A DNA stretch of 64,000 nucleotides from the NCBI GenBank assembly GCA_031472005.1, contig PZJY01000008.1, positions 2,046,001 to 2,110,000 on the forward strand, read 5' to 3'. Under the pieces are notes generated by a model that was not told the DNA's origin, searched no databases, and saw nothing but the letters and a program-made list of their open reading frames with translations. Position numbers and translations under genes: made by a program. Every line of letters begins with the position of its first letter. The first letter of the stretch is position 1. Positions 1 to 10,876 of the stretch are shown one piece after another. Source of the stretch: Tetracladium setigerum (Eukaryota; Ascomycota; Leotiomycetes; Helotiales).

Positions 1-232
1 CCTTGTATCCGCCTCGCTGCAAGCTGTCCTTAAGAGGCCCCGGGACACACGACCTGAATAATTCTCCTCCTCCTCCTCATCCTTCTCCTGGCCCTGCCAA
101 TTATTCCTCTTCGGCTACCGTCTGGACGAGGTGTCGTGTCCCCTTTTTTACATATTTATCCCTTCTATAAGAAGTTCTCGCAGGTCCGATTGAAGCTTCA
201 GAAGAGACTGCGTCTTATTATTAGTTTCCAAG

Positions 233-1646
233 ATGTTGGCCAGTATCTCCCTTGTCTCAGCCTTGCTTGCAACGGTCAATGGCGCATACCTACACAACGA
301 ATTAAGCTTCGGGCATGAGAATAAGTAAGTATGATTCCTTCTTGAAACCTTCATCACAATACTGACACTTTTAGAATCTCCGACCGAATTGGACATATTC
401 CCAACTGGAGACTACTAGGGGCCCCAGCTGCTCCCGAGATCCTTTCCAACAAAGTAATCCTCACCCCACCTGGCGCGGGAAACCAGAGAGGTGCTCTATG
501 GTCAGAGAAGTTATTGGAACATTCATCATGGACGATTGATGTAGATTTCCGTGCCACCGGACCGGAAAGAGGAGGGGGGAATATGCAGATTTGGTACGTG
601 AGGAATGGAGAGCATGATATTGGAACCTCGAGCATCTATACGGCTGGAAAGTTTGATGGGTTGGCCATTGTGATAGACCAATATGCTGGATCCGTATGTC
701 ATCCTTCTATCTTTTCCCATAGTAATAAGCTAATTGCTACCAGGGAGGTTTTGTACGTGGTTTCCTCAACGACGGTAGCAAAGAGTACAAAAACCACCAC
801 GCAGTCGATTCCCTTGCCTTCGGGCATTGCCAATACTCCTACCGAAATTTAGGCCGTCCTTCACGCCTGGAGATCTCTCAAACAACCAAGCTCTTCAAGG
901 TCACGCTTGACGGAAAGGTCTGCTTCGAATCAACCAAGATCTCGCTTCCTTTGGGCTACACTCTAGGTATCAACGCTGCCTCAGCAAGCGACCCAGATTC
1001 CTTTGAAGTCTTCAAATTCGTCGTCACAACCGAGACTCACACTCCCGAAATCCATGGAGGCACCGCACCACCCGCTGTAGACCCACATGCCCAAGCATAC
1101 ATCGGCAAAAGCCAACATATCGACACGCCAAAGGAGGAGGAAGCACCAGCCTGGAAAGACGAACCAGAAGTCGACGCGGCCAAAATACACGCCAACGCCC
1201 AATTTGCCGATTTGCACAACCGCCTCCAAGCACTTACCCGCCATCTCACAACGACATCTCGAGATCTCGTGCACTACCAAAACATCGCAGCGGAAAGACA
1301 CAACACAATCCTCGACCTCCTTCACAAGCTCGAATCGCAAGTCGCTCCCATCCCTGCACTACAAGGAAACCTCAATCGCTTCGAAAACATGGAGAGAAAG
1401 ATGGATCTCGTCAGCGCGGATGTGAAGCAGACCAAGAGTGATCTGCACAACGCTCTCGACCAACACGTTGCAGGACTCAGGAGCGAAGTGCGCGATACAC
1501 ATTACAGCCTGATGGGAACGGTCCGCAGTGGTGGGACTAGTCTGCTTCATTTCTTACTTGTGGTCGTGGTGGGCCAGGCTTTGGTTATGGGCGCGTATTT
1601 GTTGTATAAGAAGAGAAAAAACGGATCTCATCAGAAGTATCTATGA
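233..1646 (+). CDS. L-type lectin cargo receptor (Emp46/47, ERGIC-53-like)
   Basis: Type I membrane lectin of the early secretory pathway; family members bind high-mannose glycoproteins and cycle between ER and Golgi. I read three exons, 233-324, 375-693 and 744-1646, joined in frame across two 50-nt introns, giving 437 aa. Residues 1-18 are a signal peptide. Residues about 20-250 form the leguminous-type lectin fold (IGHIPNWRLLG, then WTIDVDFRATG, FDGLAIVIDQY and a GGFVRGFLNDG loop). A heptad-rich stalk follows at about 290-395, then one membrane segment at about 404-425 and a short basic tail. The tail ends QKYL, with lysine at -3 as in ER-retrieval signals. Length and order match fungal Emp47-type proteins. 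Family call is firm; which paralogue is not decided. Confidence 0.9.
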
Positions 1647-2545
1647 GTGAGTTTTTTCACTTGATAATACCAGGTTGTCAAATTGGGGGTTGTATGATAG
1701 ATATAGCTGCTTAGAAGATAACTTGAGAGCAGAGGATGCCTGCATTTCAGGATCGAAGCGAGAAATGAAATTAACGACTATGATGGAAAGTGAGTGTGTG
1801 TTTGTTCTCTTCCGTTGCTGTGATTTTATTGGTTGTCTTTTTTCGAGATGAAACGGGTTAAGTTAACTCTTCCTGCAAGAAGCAGCCTATTGAGCAAGTG
1901 GCGCAAGCTGCACTTTCAACAGGCTCAGACCTAATCCTCTCTTTCTAATCTAGATTACAATGCAAAGCCAGCCCTCAGTCAATATTGGGCCTTTACAACC
2001 ACTGTTGCGCCTACTTTTTTTTGGCCTATTGGTGGTAGATCCACCTCCGCACCTACTGTTATGCATCTTCCGTGTATATGTCTAGATCGCGCAGAAACCC
2101 TTTATTGATTTGTGGGATATATTTTGTATCAATTGTATAAAGATGCAAATAGAAGCGAGGCAGGTGGACTTATCAGTTGGGATACTCCTTACCAAGTCTT
2201 ATACAATCTCTCAAATCTTGTTTTGATCCCAAATGTTTCACAGACCATCTGCCCAATCCGTTTATGCAAAATGAGTTTATACTACTTCAAGATATTAAAT
2301 CAAGTTCGAACAGATTTCTATCTTATTCATAGCCAGAAGAATTGGGATATTTCGGCAATTAATTTTATAGAAAGTTCATCCCAACGCTGTTCAAATCACT
2401 TCAGCACATCTATCACACCAGACTTTGATTTCAGCGCTTGATCTTTACATTCCGCAGTGAATTAAACCAACAAAGCCAATCTCCGTAACTACACACAGAT
2501 TTAGGACTTCTAAGAATAAGTCTTGCTCGGTTTTATCATACGTAG
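1647..2545. other. intergenic, no gene seen
   Basis: About 900 nt after the lectin gene. Open frames here are short, AT-rich and without recognisable motifs. A 109-codon frame at 2112-2441 has no family resemblance I can name, so I do not call it. Confidence 0.6.
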
Positions 2546-2926
2546 AACAATAGCAGTGCTATACACTCCGCGGCATCTGAGCAGAGTCCTAGAACAAGCC
2601 GCATTCCAGTTCTCAAACTTTTGCTGGAGGAAGGTGCAGCTATCGATGCTATCGAACCACTTAGAGACCATCCAGTAGTTCGTAAACCACTTGTAGTTGG
2701 AAATGCTTTGCAATATGCGGCTGCGATGGGAAATACAGATGTTGTGAGGTTCTTGCTTGCGTGTGGGTTTGATGCCACTTTGCTTGATCCGGGGGAATTT
2801 AGGACGGCGTTGGAGTGGGCAAAAAGGCCTATTAATGCTATGGACAGATTGGGAGAGAATGATGAGATTATTAATATGCTAACGGAAGGCGTCGGGATGT
2901 CAACCGGGGTAGAATGTCAGTTCTGA
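2546..2926 (+). pseudogene. ankyrin-repeat remnant
   Basis: A frame open from just after the stop at 2543-2545 to the stop at 2926 reads as about 1.5 ankyrin repeats: AIHSAAS, then VLKLLLEEGAAIDA, then NALQYAAAMGNTDVVRFLL. No upstream exon supplying a start was found, and upstream the frame is closed at once. It could be the last exon of a lost gene or a fragment of a dispersed ankyrin family; another ankyrin gene sits at the right end of the window. Decay is inferred from the missing 5' part. Confidence 0.5.
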
Positions 2927-3207
2927 GGTGACGCAGATATCATTTATCTTAGCATTTGAACTTCCATGTCAAGTTCATCCTTCATGCCGTCAATTGCCTC
3001 TTGCTAGTTTAGTTGATGCGGAACAGTCAGCTACTTCGACTATACTTCTTCGTTTTTTATGAGCAAGAAACTCAACACATGCAATATCGTACCCAGATGT
3101 TTCCTCCTCCCTCTGCCATTTGGTCCAATGTTCTCTCAGTATCAATTTGTTCCGTTGGGCTCTTCTCATACAAGCAAGCAGCAAGCTGCGTTTGATTTGC
3201 ACTTATC

Positions 3208-3377
3208 TCAAACTGCCAAAGTCTGGTAATCGTTCACAGTGAATACACCATTTGTCTCCACCATCACGACAGTGACGGGAACGAAGTTGTTGCTTGAGAA
3301 GAAACCAGTGTAGGAACCGTTGCATACGGCACCGCTATCTTTCACAACAATTGTGATACTTTCAGTTTCCCTTTCCT
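3208..3377 (-). pseudogene. orphan 3' exon of a secreted-type protein
   Basis: On the minus strand a frame of about 55 codons ends at a stop at 3208-3210 and reads as beta-rich sequence, including SITIVVKDSGAVCNGSYTG and FVPVTVVMVETNGVFTV. It begins right after a plausible acceptor (aaatag at about 3378). No matching upstream exon is visible before the ABC transporter gene, so it looks like the stranded last exon of a decayed gene. Family not recognised. Confidence 0.4.
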
Positions 3378-3664
3378 ATTTTTCATTTTAGAATTCCCAT
3401 AGATTTTGATGAAGCACCTCGCATTTCTAAAAACGGATTGCAACTCATCGTAATACAAGTAGATTTGACTTAAAAATTAATAAGGATTCCCAGAAACTCC
3501 GTGTAAAAGTTCTTGTCCTATCTAAAACTACCAAGCAATTTAGTAACCCTATAAATCCCCTATTTCTATACCCAACAAAAGAGAATTTGCAAAAGAACGA
3601 GATCGAATGACCACCACAGACTTGACAGTCCCCCCAAGCACATACATTGCTAACCACCAGCCAC
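3378..3664. other. intergenic between the orphan exon and the ABC transporter
   Basis: About 290 nt, AT-rich. It contains nothing coding that I can see and probably holds the 3' end of the transporter transcript. Confidence 0.5.
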
Positions 3665-6600
3665 TTACTCGGCCTTCAGACTCCTCTTCTGTCTAAGGGC
3701 CATCAACAAGTAGACGAGCGCATATCCGCTGACAGCAAATAGTGCCACAATTCCAGTGTCTCTCCACCCATAGCTCCACTCCATCAGATTCAACGTCTGC
3801 AAATATCCCGTACCACTCTTATACTGACAAACCCTGCAGCCAGCTGTCGCATCTGGATTTAGAAGATTTGAAAGTGCTCCCATTCCTTGCATGTAATCAG
3901 CGAGGTATTCTCCGCAAGTCGAGTTTGCAATTGGATCAAAGATAGCAAGCTCGCTCTCGGTGCACTCTACAACAGCGTCCCAAGTAGTGAAGACGAGGAG
4001 AGAGCCCATGAGGTAGTTGAATGGATTGAGGTAGTAGAGCCAGTATCGCCAGAATGGCTGGATCTGAGCGTACGGGACGAGTACACCGCAGAAAGAGACG
4101 AGAGCGCTGATTATAAGGGGGTTGACGAGACTGGCGAAGATGGCATTGGGTGCATAGGCAGCAATGAACTGTCCAATACCTGTGTAGACAAACTCATAGA
4201 GAACCATGACTAAGAAAGTTCCTCCAGCACGAGCTGGAGAGCCAGAGAAGCCGACGGTGAAATACCAGCTATTAAAAGTTAGTGAGGTTTCTAAAACAGA
4301 GGAATGTCGAGACCTACCAAACAAAATAGAAGAAAGCGCACAGAACCAGATATGGCAACTCGGAGATAATAAGAGCAGTGACGAATGCCTTCCAGCTATA
4401 AATCTTTGACTTCTTTTCTCGCGTTTCGTAAATGTCTCGACGGTCGATGAACATTGGCTGAAGTTGCGCAATCACACCGGGAGCGACAAAAATAAAGTTG
4501 AACACCGTGAAAAGACGTAACTGTAAATCTGCGACGGAAGTGCCAATCATCCAGAAAGAGAAACCATTGAAGAGCGCAGATCCGATATGCAACATTACTT
4601 TGTTCATCAGATACTCGACATTTCTGTAGACAGAAAGGTTGGCGCGTCTTGTAACCAGAACAGTCTGCGTCCACAACGACGCAGCGAATTCGAACCCATC
4701 ATCTATGGTACCTGGTTCTTTGCTTGCTGCCTCGGAGATGATTTGGTCGAGCTGCTCTGTGACTTTCTCGTGTTCGGGGGATTGGAGCCAAATATCAGAC
4801 CAGTTCTTGCCTTTGGACAAAGTACCAGAAACGACATCGATCATGTGCTCGGCTGGATTGGCATCTGCTGGGCATGCTGCATCGTAACGCGAGAAGTAAT
4901 CCTTAAGAGTTGAAGCATTTTCTCCAATATCGCCGAAGTAAACAGTCTTTCCGCCCTTTGCGAGAAGAAGGAGGGTGTCGAATTGAAGGAACAGTTGAGC
5001 AGAAGGTTGATGGATTGTCACTAAGACAGCTTGCCCAACATCAGCCAATTTTCGCAAGAAGCGAACGATATTGAAAGCAGCTTGTCCATCAAGACCGGAA
5101 GTTGGCTCGTCGAGGAAGATTAGAATGCGGGGTTTGGAAACAAGTTCAACACCAATTGTCAATCGCTTTCTCTGTTCTACCGAAAGTCCTGCGCCAGTAG
5201 TTCCGATGAGTGTGTTTTCGATGTCATGCATCTCGAGCAGGTCTATGATTGTGTTCACGTATGCTAGCTTTTCTTTGTCCGGGACATCTCTACCTTGCCG
5301 CAACAAAGCAGAGAACTCGAGAGCTTCACGGACGGTGGCGAGGGGTTCATGAACATCGAGTTGTTCACAATAGCCTGCGGAGCGTTGGAAGGAAACAGAG
5401 AGCGGCCTGCCGTCAACTTGGATTGATCCGTGTATTTTACCATCAGTTTTGCGTTGAGCGAGAACGTCGAGTAGAGTGGTTTTACCGGCGCCAGAAGAAC
5501 CCATAAGAGCACCCAAGGTTCCGGGCTTGACCCATCCTTGGACGTTGTCGAGCAGTTTTCGGTCTCCAGATGGGGTTGAGACGGTGTAAGTGAGATTCTT
5601 CCATGTAAATACTGAAGTGTTCTGGACGAGCTGCTGCTGGCCCACTTGAGTCTCCGAAGATCCACTTGAAGCTGGGACTTTTTCGTTTTCCATGACTCGG
5701 GTTTCTTCATCGATTGCGAGGTTGTGAGCGTTCTTCTTTTGCAACTCTCGAGGGACCAGGAGGAATCCGCTTTTACCACTTGAAGGCTTCCATTTGCTGG
5801 TGAAGAAAATGGTGAGTCCAACGTAAAAGATCCACCTATTACCAGATTAGCTTATGAGACTCAAAATCGAAGACGGTATTTACCAAGCAATCAGAATACC
5901 AAAGTTACGCCAGATGTGGTCGTATTGATAAGACAGGGACGCGGCATAATCATCACCAGAGACCTCTGTGGCACCAACAGCAGCTCCACCAACACCAGTA
6001 CACGCCTGATGCAGAGGATCGCCGTACCCTGGGCCATTGGGTACCAAGTTGTTTGCCACGCAAGGGATGGTCATACCATGAAACTCGTTGGCGAGAACAG
6101 CTTCGAAGCCATAAGCGAGAGGATCAATCCAGTATATCCAAACAAACCAAGGCTTCATTAACGGCTTTCTGATCATATATCCATTGTACATGATTAAAGC
6201 TAGTTGAATGTTAGTTTATTATGAGTAAAAGAGAATAGAGCGCCAAGACATACCCGCGATCGCGAATCCAGAAACTTTACTCGCTGCATCGAATGTAGGG
6301 AACGCTGCTCCAATTGCCCGGAATAGAGCAGTCATGACTAGTGTTACCATGTAGACGAAAGCGAAGAAAGTAAAAAACGCTCCAGCAGTTGCCTTCAACC
6401 CGACCATGAAATACAGGATCACCGAAAAGATCGAGATCTGGAACAGGAGCACAGGAATATCTGCTGCGATCTGTGCTAAACAGAAGGCAGCGGGGTGATA
6501 AAGTGCGAATGATTTGTGTTTAGCGAGTACTGGACGGCCGTTGAAAGAATCGGTAACTTCAGACATTGCCTGAAGCGAGTTGAAGAGAAGAGCGAGGAAG

Positions 6601-8425
6601 AGAGCACCGGATTTGACGAAGAGACCACCGGAGTTGTTGGGAGCGGCGTAGAAAAGGGAACCAGAGACAAGAGCTAAGACAACAGTAGAAACTTGTTTGA
6701 TGATGAGACTCGCTTTATCTCCCCTATTGAATGATCAGTATGTTTTTTTTTTTTTTTGGAGAGGCAGAGAAGGAGAGGTCAGTTATTCGTCTACATACCA
6801 GATGATTTGATATTGACGGGTTACGCAAGCCTTAACCTGTGTGTAGAAGCTCACGGTGTGAGGCGAGTTTTTCCCCAAACTACCAGCTTGATCATCCGAC
6901 ACACTGGCTTTGAACTCCTCAGTGTGTGCCTTGGCGACATCTGTTGTGGGAAAATCATATTCCTTTTCCATATCTTTCTTGATACTCGTCTTCTCGTAAG
7001 CAGCGAAAATGTCGCTGGCAGTTCTTGGGAAGGAATCTTCATGTCCGTCTCTGATCCTCCGCTCAGAAGGAACTGTGACACCAGTGAGGAAATCAGCCAC
7101 GTTTGCACCGTCGGTACATTCGAAACCAATTTCTTCCATAAATGGACGTGCAGATTGGAGGGGACCATAGTAGATTTGTTTTCCTGCATCCAGGACCAAC
7201 GCTTTGTCGAACAGATTGTAGATTCCATTACCGGCTTGATAGAGGGTGACGATTGAAGTGAGGCCGAAAATGTCAGTGAGAGCTCGAATGGCCTTTGTGT
7301 ACTGGAGAGCTGTGCTTGCATCCTATGAAACTTGACGTTATTAAATGCTCGGAAAGAGGCTAGACCCAGATAGAGCTTGATCTTGTAGAGACTTCAAGCG
7401 TAATGTCGAAGTGAACGAAAATGTGCCAAGACCTACCAGACCTCTCGTTGAGTTGTCCCAACAGTAGACAGAACCGCGTGTGGCAAGAACTTCCACAATA
7501 CTGACACGTTTTCTAACGGATAGTTAGCCCCCAATCTTAAAGACGTAACTCCCACCACCCCAAGGCAGCTAATTGAACGAGACAAAAGCACAACATACCT
7601 CTCACCACCCGAAACGCCTCTCACAAACTCATCACCAACCTTCGTATCACTTGTATGCGCAATCCCCATACTCTTCAAAAAGAAGTCCCTATTCTTCTGC
7701 TGGTATTCCACTGGATTATTGATGTCACCAGGTAAGGTTTCTGGGACCTTCATCCTAGTAGCAAAATCGATCGTTTCACCAACCGTCAACGTAGGAAAGA
7801 ACAGTTCTTCCTCCGTGTTCATCACGATCTGTCCACGGTATTTCTGGACTTCTTTCTCATCCATGCTTCCCCAGTGCATATTTCCAGTAACCTCTGCGTA
7901 TCCCTCTCGCCTGTTCGCAAGCATTTTCAGAAGAGTTGTGCAACCTGATCCCGGACGACCGAGAACAAGTAGCATCTCTCCTGGTTTGACACAGCCATGG
8001 CTATTATCGAGAAGGGTCTTGAGTTGTGGACCTGCTCGCTTGTCTCGAACGCCATTCATGAAATTGAATTGTGACCCGAAATTATCTTGTACTGCTGCGT
8101 CGGCTCCAACACCTTTGACTGTTAAGTTTGTCCATGTTACACCTAAGCGTTTGGCCTTTTGATTGTCTCTCTGAGCTTGATCTTGGACTTTCTGAAGTTC
8201 GGTGGGAAGATCCCAGGCTTCGTCTTGTTCTGCTTCGGACTCGGAGTCATCGTATTGGCGGCGAGATCGACGTTCGGAGAGGATAGTGGAGTGGGTGAGG
8301 ACACGGGAGAGGGAGCGTTGGGTTTGGTGTTGGGGTCTGCTGGGGGTAGGATGGATGATTGATGTGAACTCCCCTTCTTCCACCTTGGTGTTGTCGGGAG
8401 AACTTGACGAAGTAGTTGTCGTCAT
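3665..8425 (-). CDS. PDR-type ABC-G multidrug efflux transporter
   Basis: Full-size plasma-membrane ABC transporter of the pleiotropic drug resistance family, which exports fungicides and plant toxins. Seven exons, all in frame: 8425-7599, 7512-7437, 7322-6799, 6723-6254, 6199-5884, 5835-4318 and 4268-3665, giving 1444 aa, the normal size. Order is NBD1-TMD1-NBD2-TMD2. NBD1 has the fungal degenerate Walker A GRPGSGCTT (about residue 160), the signature VSGGERKRVSI (split by intron 1) and NSTRGLDAST. NBD2 has canonical Walker A GSSGAGKTT (about 850), LSVEQRKRLTIGVEL and LIFLDEPTSGLDGQ. Typical PDR motifs such as ILIAWWIFYVG precede the second half. The N-terminal half recalls the AtrB/BcatrB group from memory; that subgroup call is tentative. 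Intron 3 carries a long T run (about 6740-6757 on the plus strand). Confidence 0.95.
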
Positions 8426-10876
8426 TCTGAATTGAAGTCAAAGAAAAATGAAATTAAGTATTATGGGGACCGGTGAGTGTCTCACATCAAAGCCTCAAAG
8501 AGAAAGAAAACAACTTGTAAACAAATCTAATGAATAGCACAGATAGGTAGAGGGATGAGCACAATATAATAAAAGAAGTTGAAAGTCCAAGCTTTTGTCA
8601 ACACGTCAACTATTCGAGATTGAGTCCCGATCACCGAGACTTCACCTCGCGTTTTCTTAACTCGCGGTCCCATCTCCCGAGCAAGATAGGTTTAGCACAG
8701 AAGAGTAGTTGCGCAACGTCAAACACTGATATGATCAAATCCAGCAAATCCATTGGACAGTTTCGAGATGGCATTTCTGCAAATAACAAAAGCGGAGCTC
8801 TTTCAGCCCTCCGGACTCCGAAGTTCAAAACCTTACCCAGAAAGTGTGGGTTTTGCACATGTCCATCAGTGATGAGGTAATCCATTCGCGAAGGCCGAAG
8901 AGCGAGATGGGGAATTCCCAAAAAATCCACCGGACTTTTATTACTTTGAGGAGAGTGACTGGAGCCTGGAATTTCTTACAGTTTACCAATCCTCACCAAA
9001 AGGTAAGATCCGAAGTCCTTTTTGCCATTTTCAAATTACCAATAGGCGGATAATATACTCGTAGCCAGGAGATAGGTATGGTTGAAAACCACAGTATTGG
9101 TGCTGTAGCAGTTCTTCAATATTTCCCTCACTTTTACCACGAATTTTCTCACTCCTATCGAAAATCATTCGCAAATAATAAAACAACAAAGAAAGCCCAA
9201 ATACTCGAGTACCAAGCAAAAGCCACAGAGTCATGGCGTCATTGAAATCATCACGTCAACTACTGCCGTTGACCGAGTTGCAGGTTTTAATTGGCCATTA
9301 CTAAAATCTTATGCAGGTACAGCACATACTGTACAGAGACGACAAACCAAAGCGATGATGTTGCACGTGTAAATATATGCACGGAAAATGTAAAATTTAC
9401 TGTCACTGAAACGAACCATCGTCTGTCGAAGAAGAAATATAATTGATTAGCCAGCGATGCATGGATCGAACTAACTGACTGATTCTTCCCAAAACTCGAA
9501 TTCTCTCCGCTCGCCTGTCAACATGAGAAAAACATTTCAGCATAAACAATTTAATTTAATTTTAATATAAATATGACAATGAAATGGCACTGTCACAAGT
9601 CATGTGCAATAGACCTAGCGCCGCCCATGGGGCAAAAGTAGTAGATAGGCACAGTACAACGAATTCATCCCTTTTGACTGATAAAGCTCATTAGAAAATC
9701 TAATAGCTGGCAATAGCTTAGATCTCAATCTCATAACTTTATAATGAGTCCTTAACTAAATGTATTGCCGTACTGTAAGATCTGTACCAGAAGTTTATTG
9801 GAATGTGACGCAAGGGAGAGAAGAATTTAAGAGGTCGCGGGAAAGATGGAATCCCCAAATTCTGCATACCTACCCGCCCAACCTTGCCTCACCTCACTTT
9901 ACCTCACTACACCTCATCTCACCTTTCCTTCAAGCAGCTCATCAGTACGCCTCACACCGAAGAAAAGAAAGAGAAACAGACAATCCATTCCCAATCTAAG
10001 CAAATCTTGTTTTCAATTCTCATCTCATTTACCACCACTACTACTACAGCAACTCCCTATTCCTTGCTCTCGAGCTACATAAGCAAACAAACAAGTAAGC
10101 AAGTAAGCAAGCAAATATAAATAAGTAGCAAGCAAACAAGCAGATACCCAAACAAGTAGACAAAAAACAGCTTTGTATACCCAACTATCTCCTCTTTCAC
10201 TCTCATATACAGTACAATACAATCCCATTGCTTGCCACCCATCCATCCTATCTTTAAAGTACTAACTGAAAACCAGAAATACTGTTGTAGTCTCCGTGTT
10301 CTGAGTACAACATAACCTCTCAAAAAAGTCCAACCGATCCACCAAAGAAGTGGAAGAAATTATACTTTCCAAACAAATTAAAATGAAATAACAGAAAAAT
10401 ACAATACAATATAAAATCGATTTTCCTAATATCAAGGGACGGAGGGACCCTTTCTGTCTCTTTCTCTTTCTCTTTCCCACTCTTTTTCTCGACATTTAAA
10501 CACAAAAAAACAAAAAAATAAAAAACAAAGAGATGTTTACCAGACAAGAAGTCAAGGAGTGAGGGAAAGAGAGATGTAGGGAAGCACAAGAAAAAGGATT
10601 AACTATAGTGGGTTTTCTGTAATAACAATAAAAAAAAGTAGGTTTACAATATGTAAAAAAAGAGAAGAACCGGGCAACAAGAAAAAACCCAACAAAGAAA
10701 AGTGGTGCACCCAATCCAACAAAAAGATAACCCAACGGAAGAAACCAAGGGTGATTAATTACAAGAGATAAGAATTTCCACATGCACGCAACAATGAAGC
10801 TTTTTTTCTCTCTGGAACAAAAATTTCCTCCCTGTTGCTCAAAACTCTAAACACACACAATCTCTTTCTTTCTCTC
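8426..10876. other. long intergenic region
   Basis: About 2.45 kb between the transporter start and the 3' end of the RNA-binding protein gene. The left part should hold the transporter promoter and the right part the 3' UTR of the next gene. Low-complexity DNA is prominent: a CCTCACCT-type pyrimidine tract at about 9885-9930, a CAAG/CAAA-rich tract at about 10077-10143 and a TCTTTC tract at about 10450-10487. I see no gene. Confidence 0.6.

Noticed and set aside
2112..2441. 109-codon plus-strand ORF
   Set aside because: AT-driven, no motif, no splice context, and residue composition is unlike a folded protein.
10025..10783. Hydrophobic minus-strand ORFs that look like membrane proteins
   Set aside because: They arise from translating A-rich, low-complexity 3' flanking DNA and have no family features.
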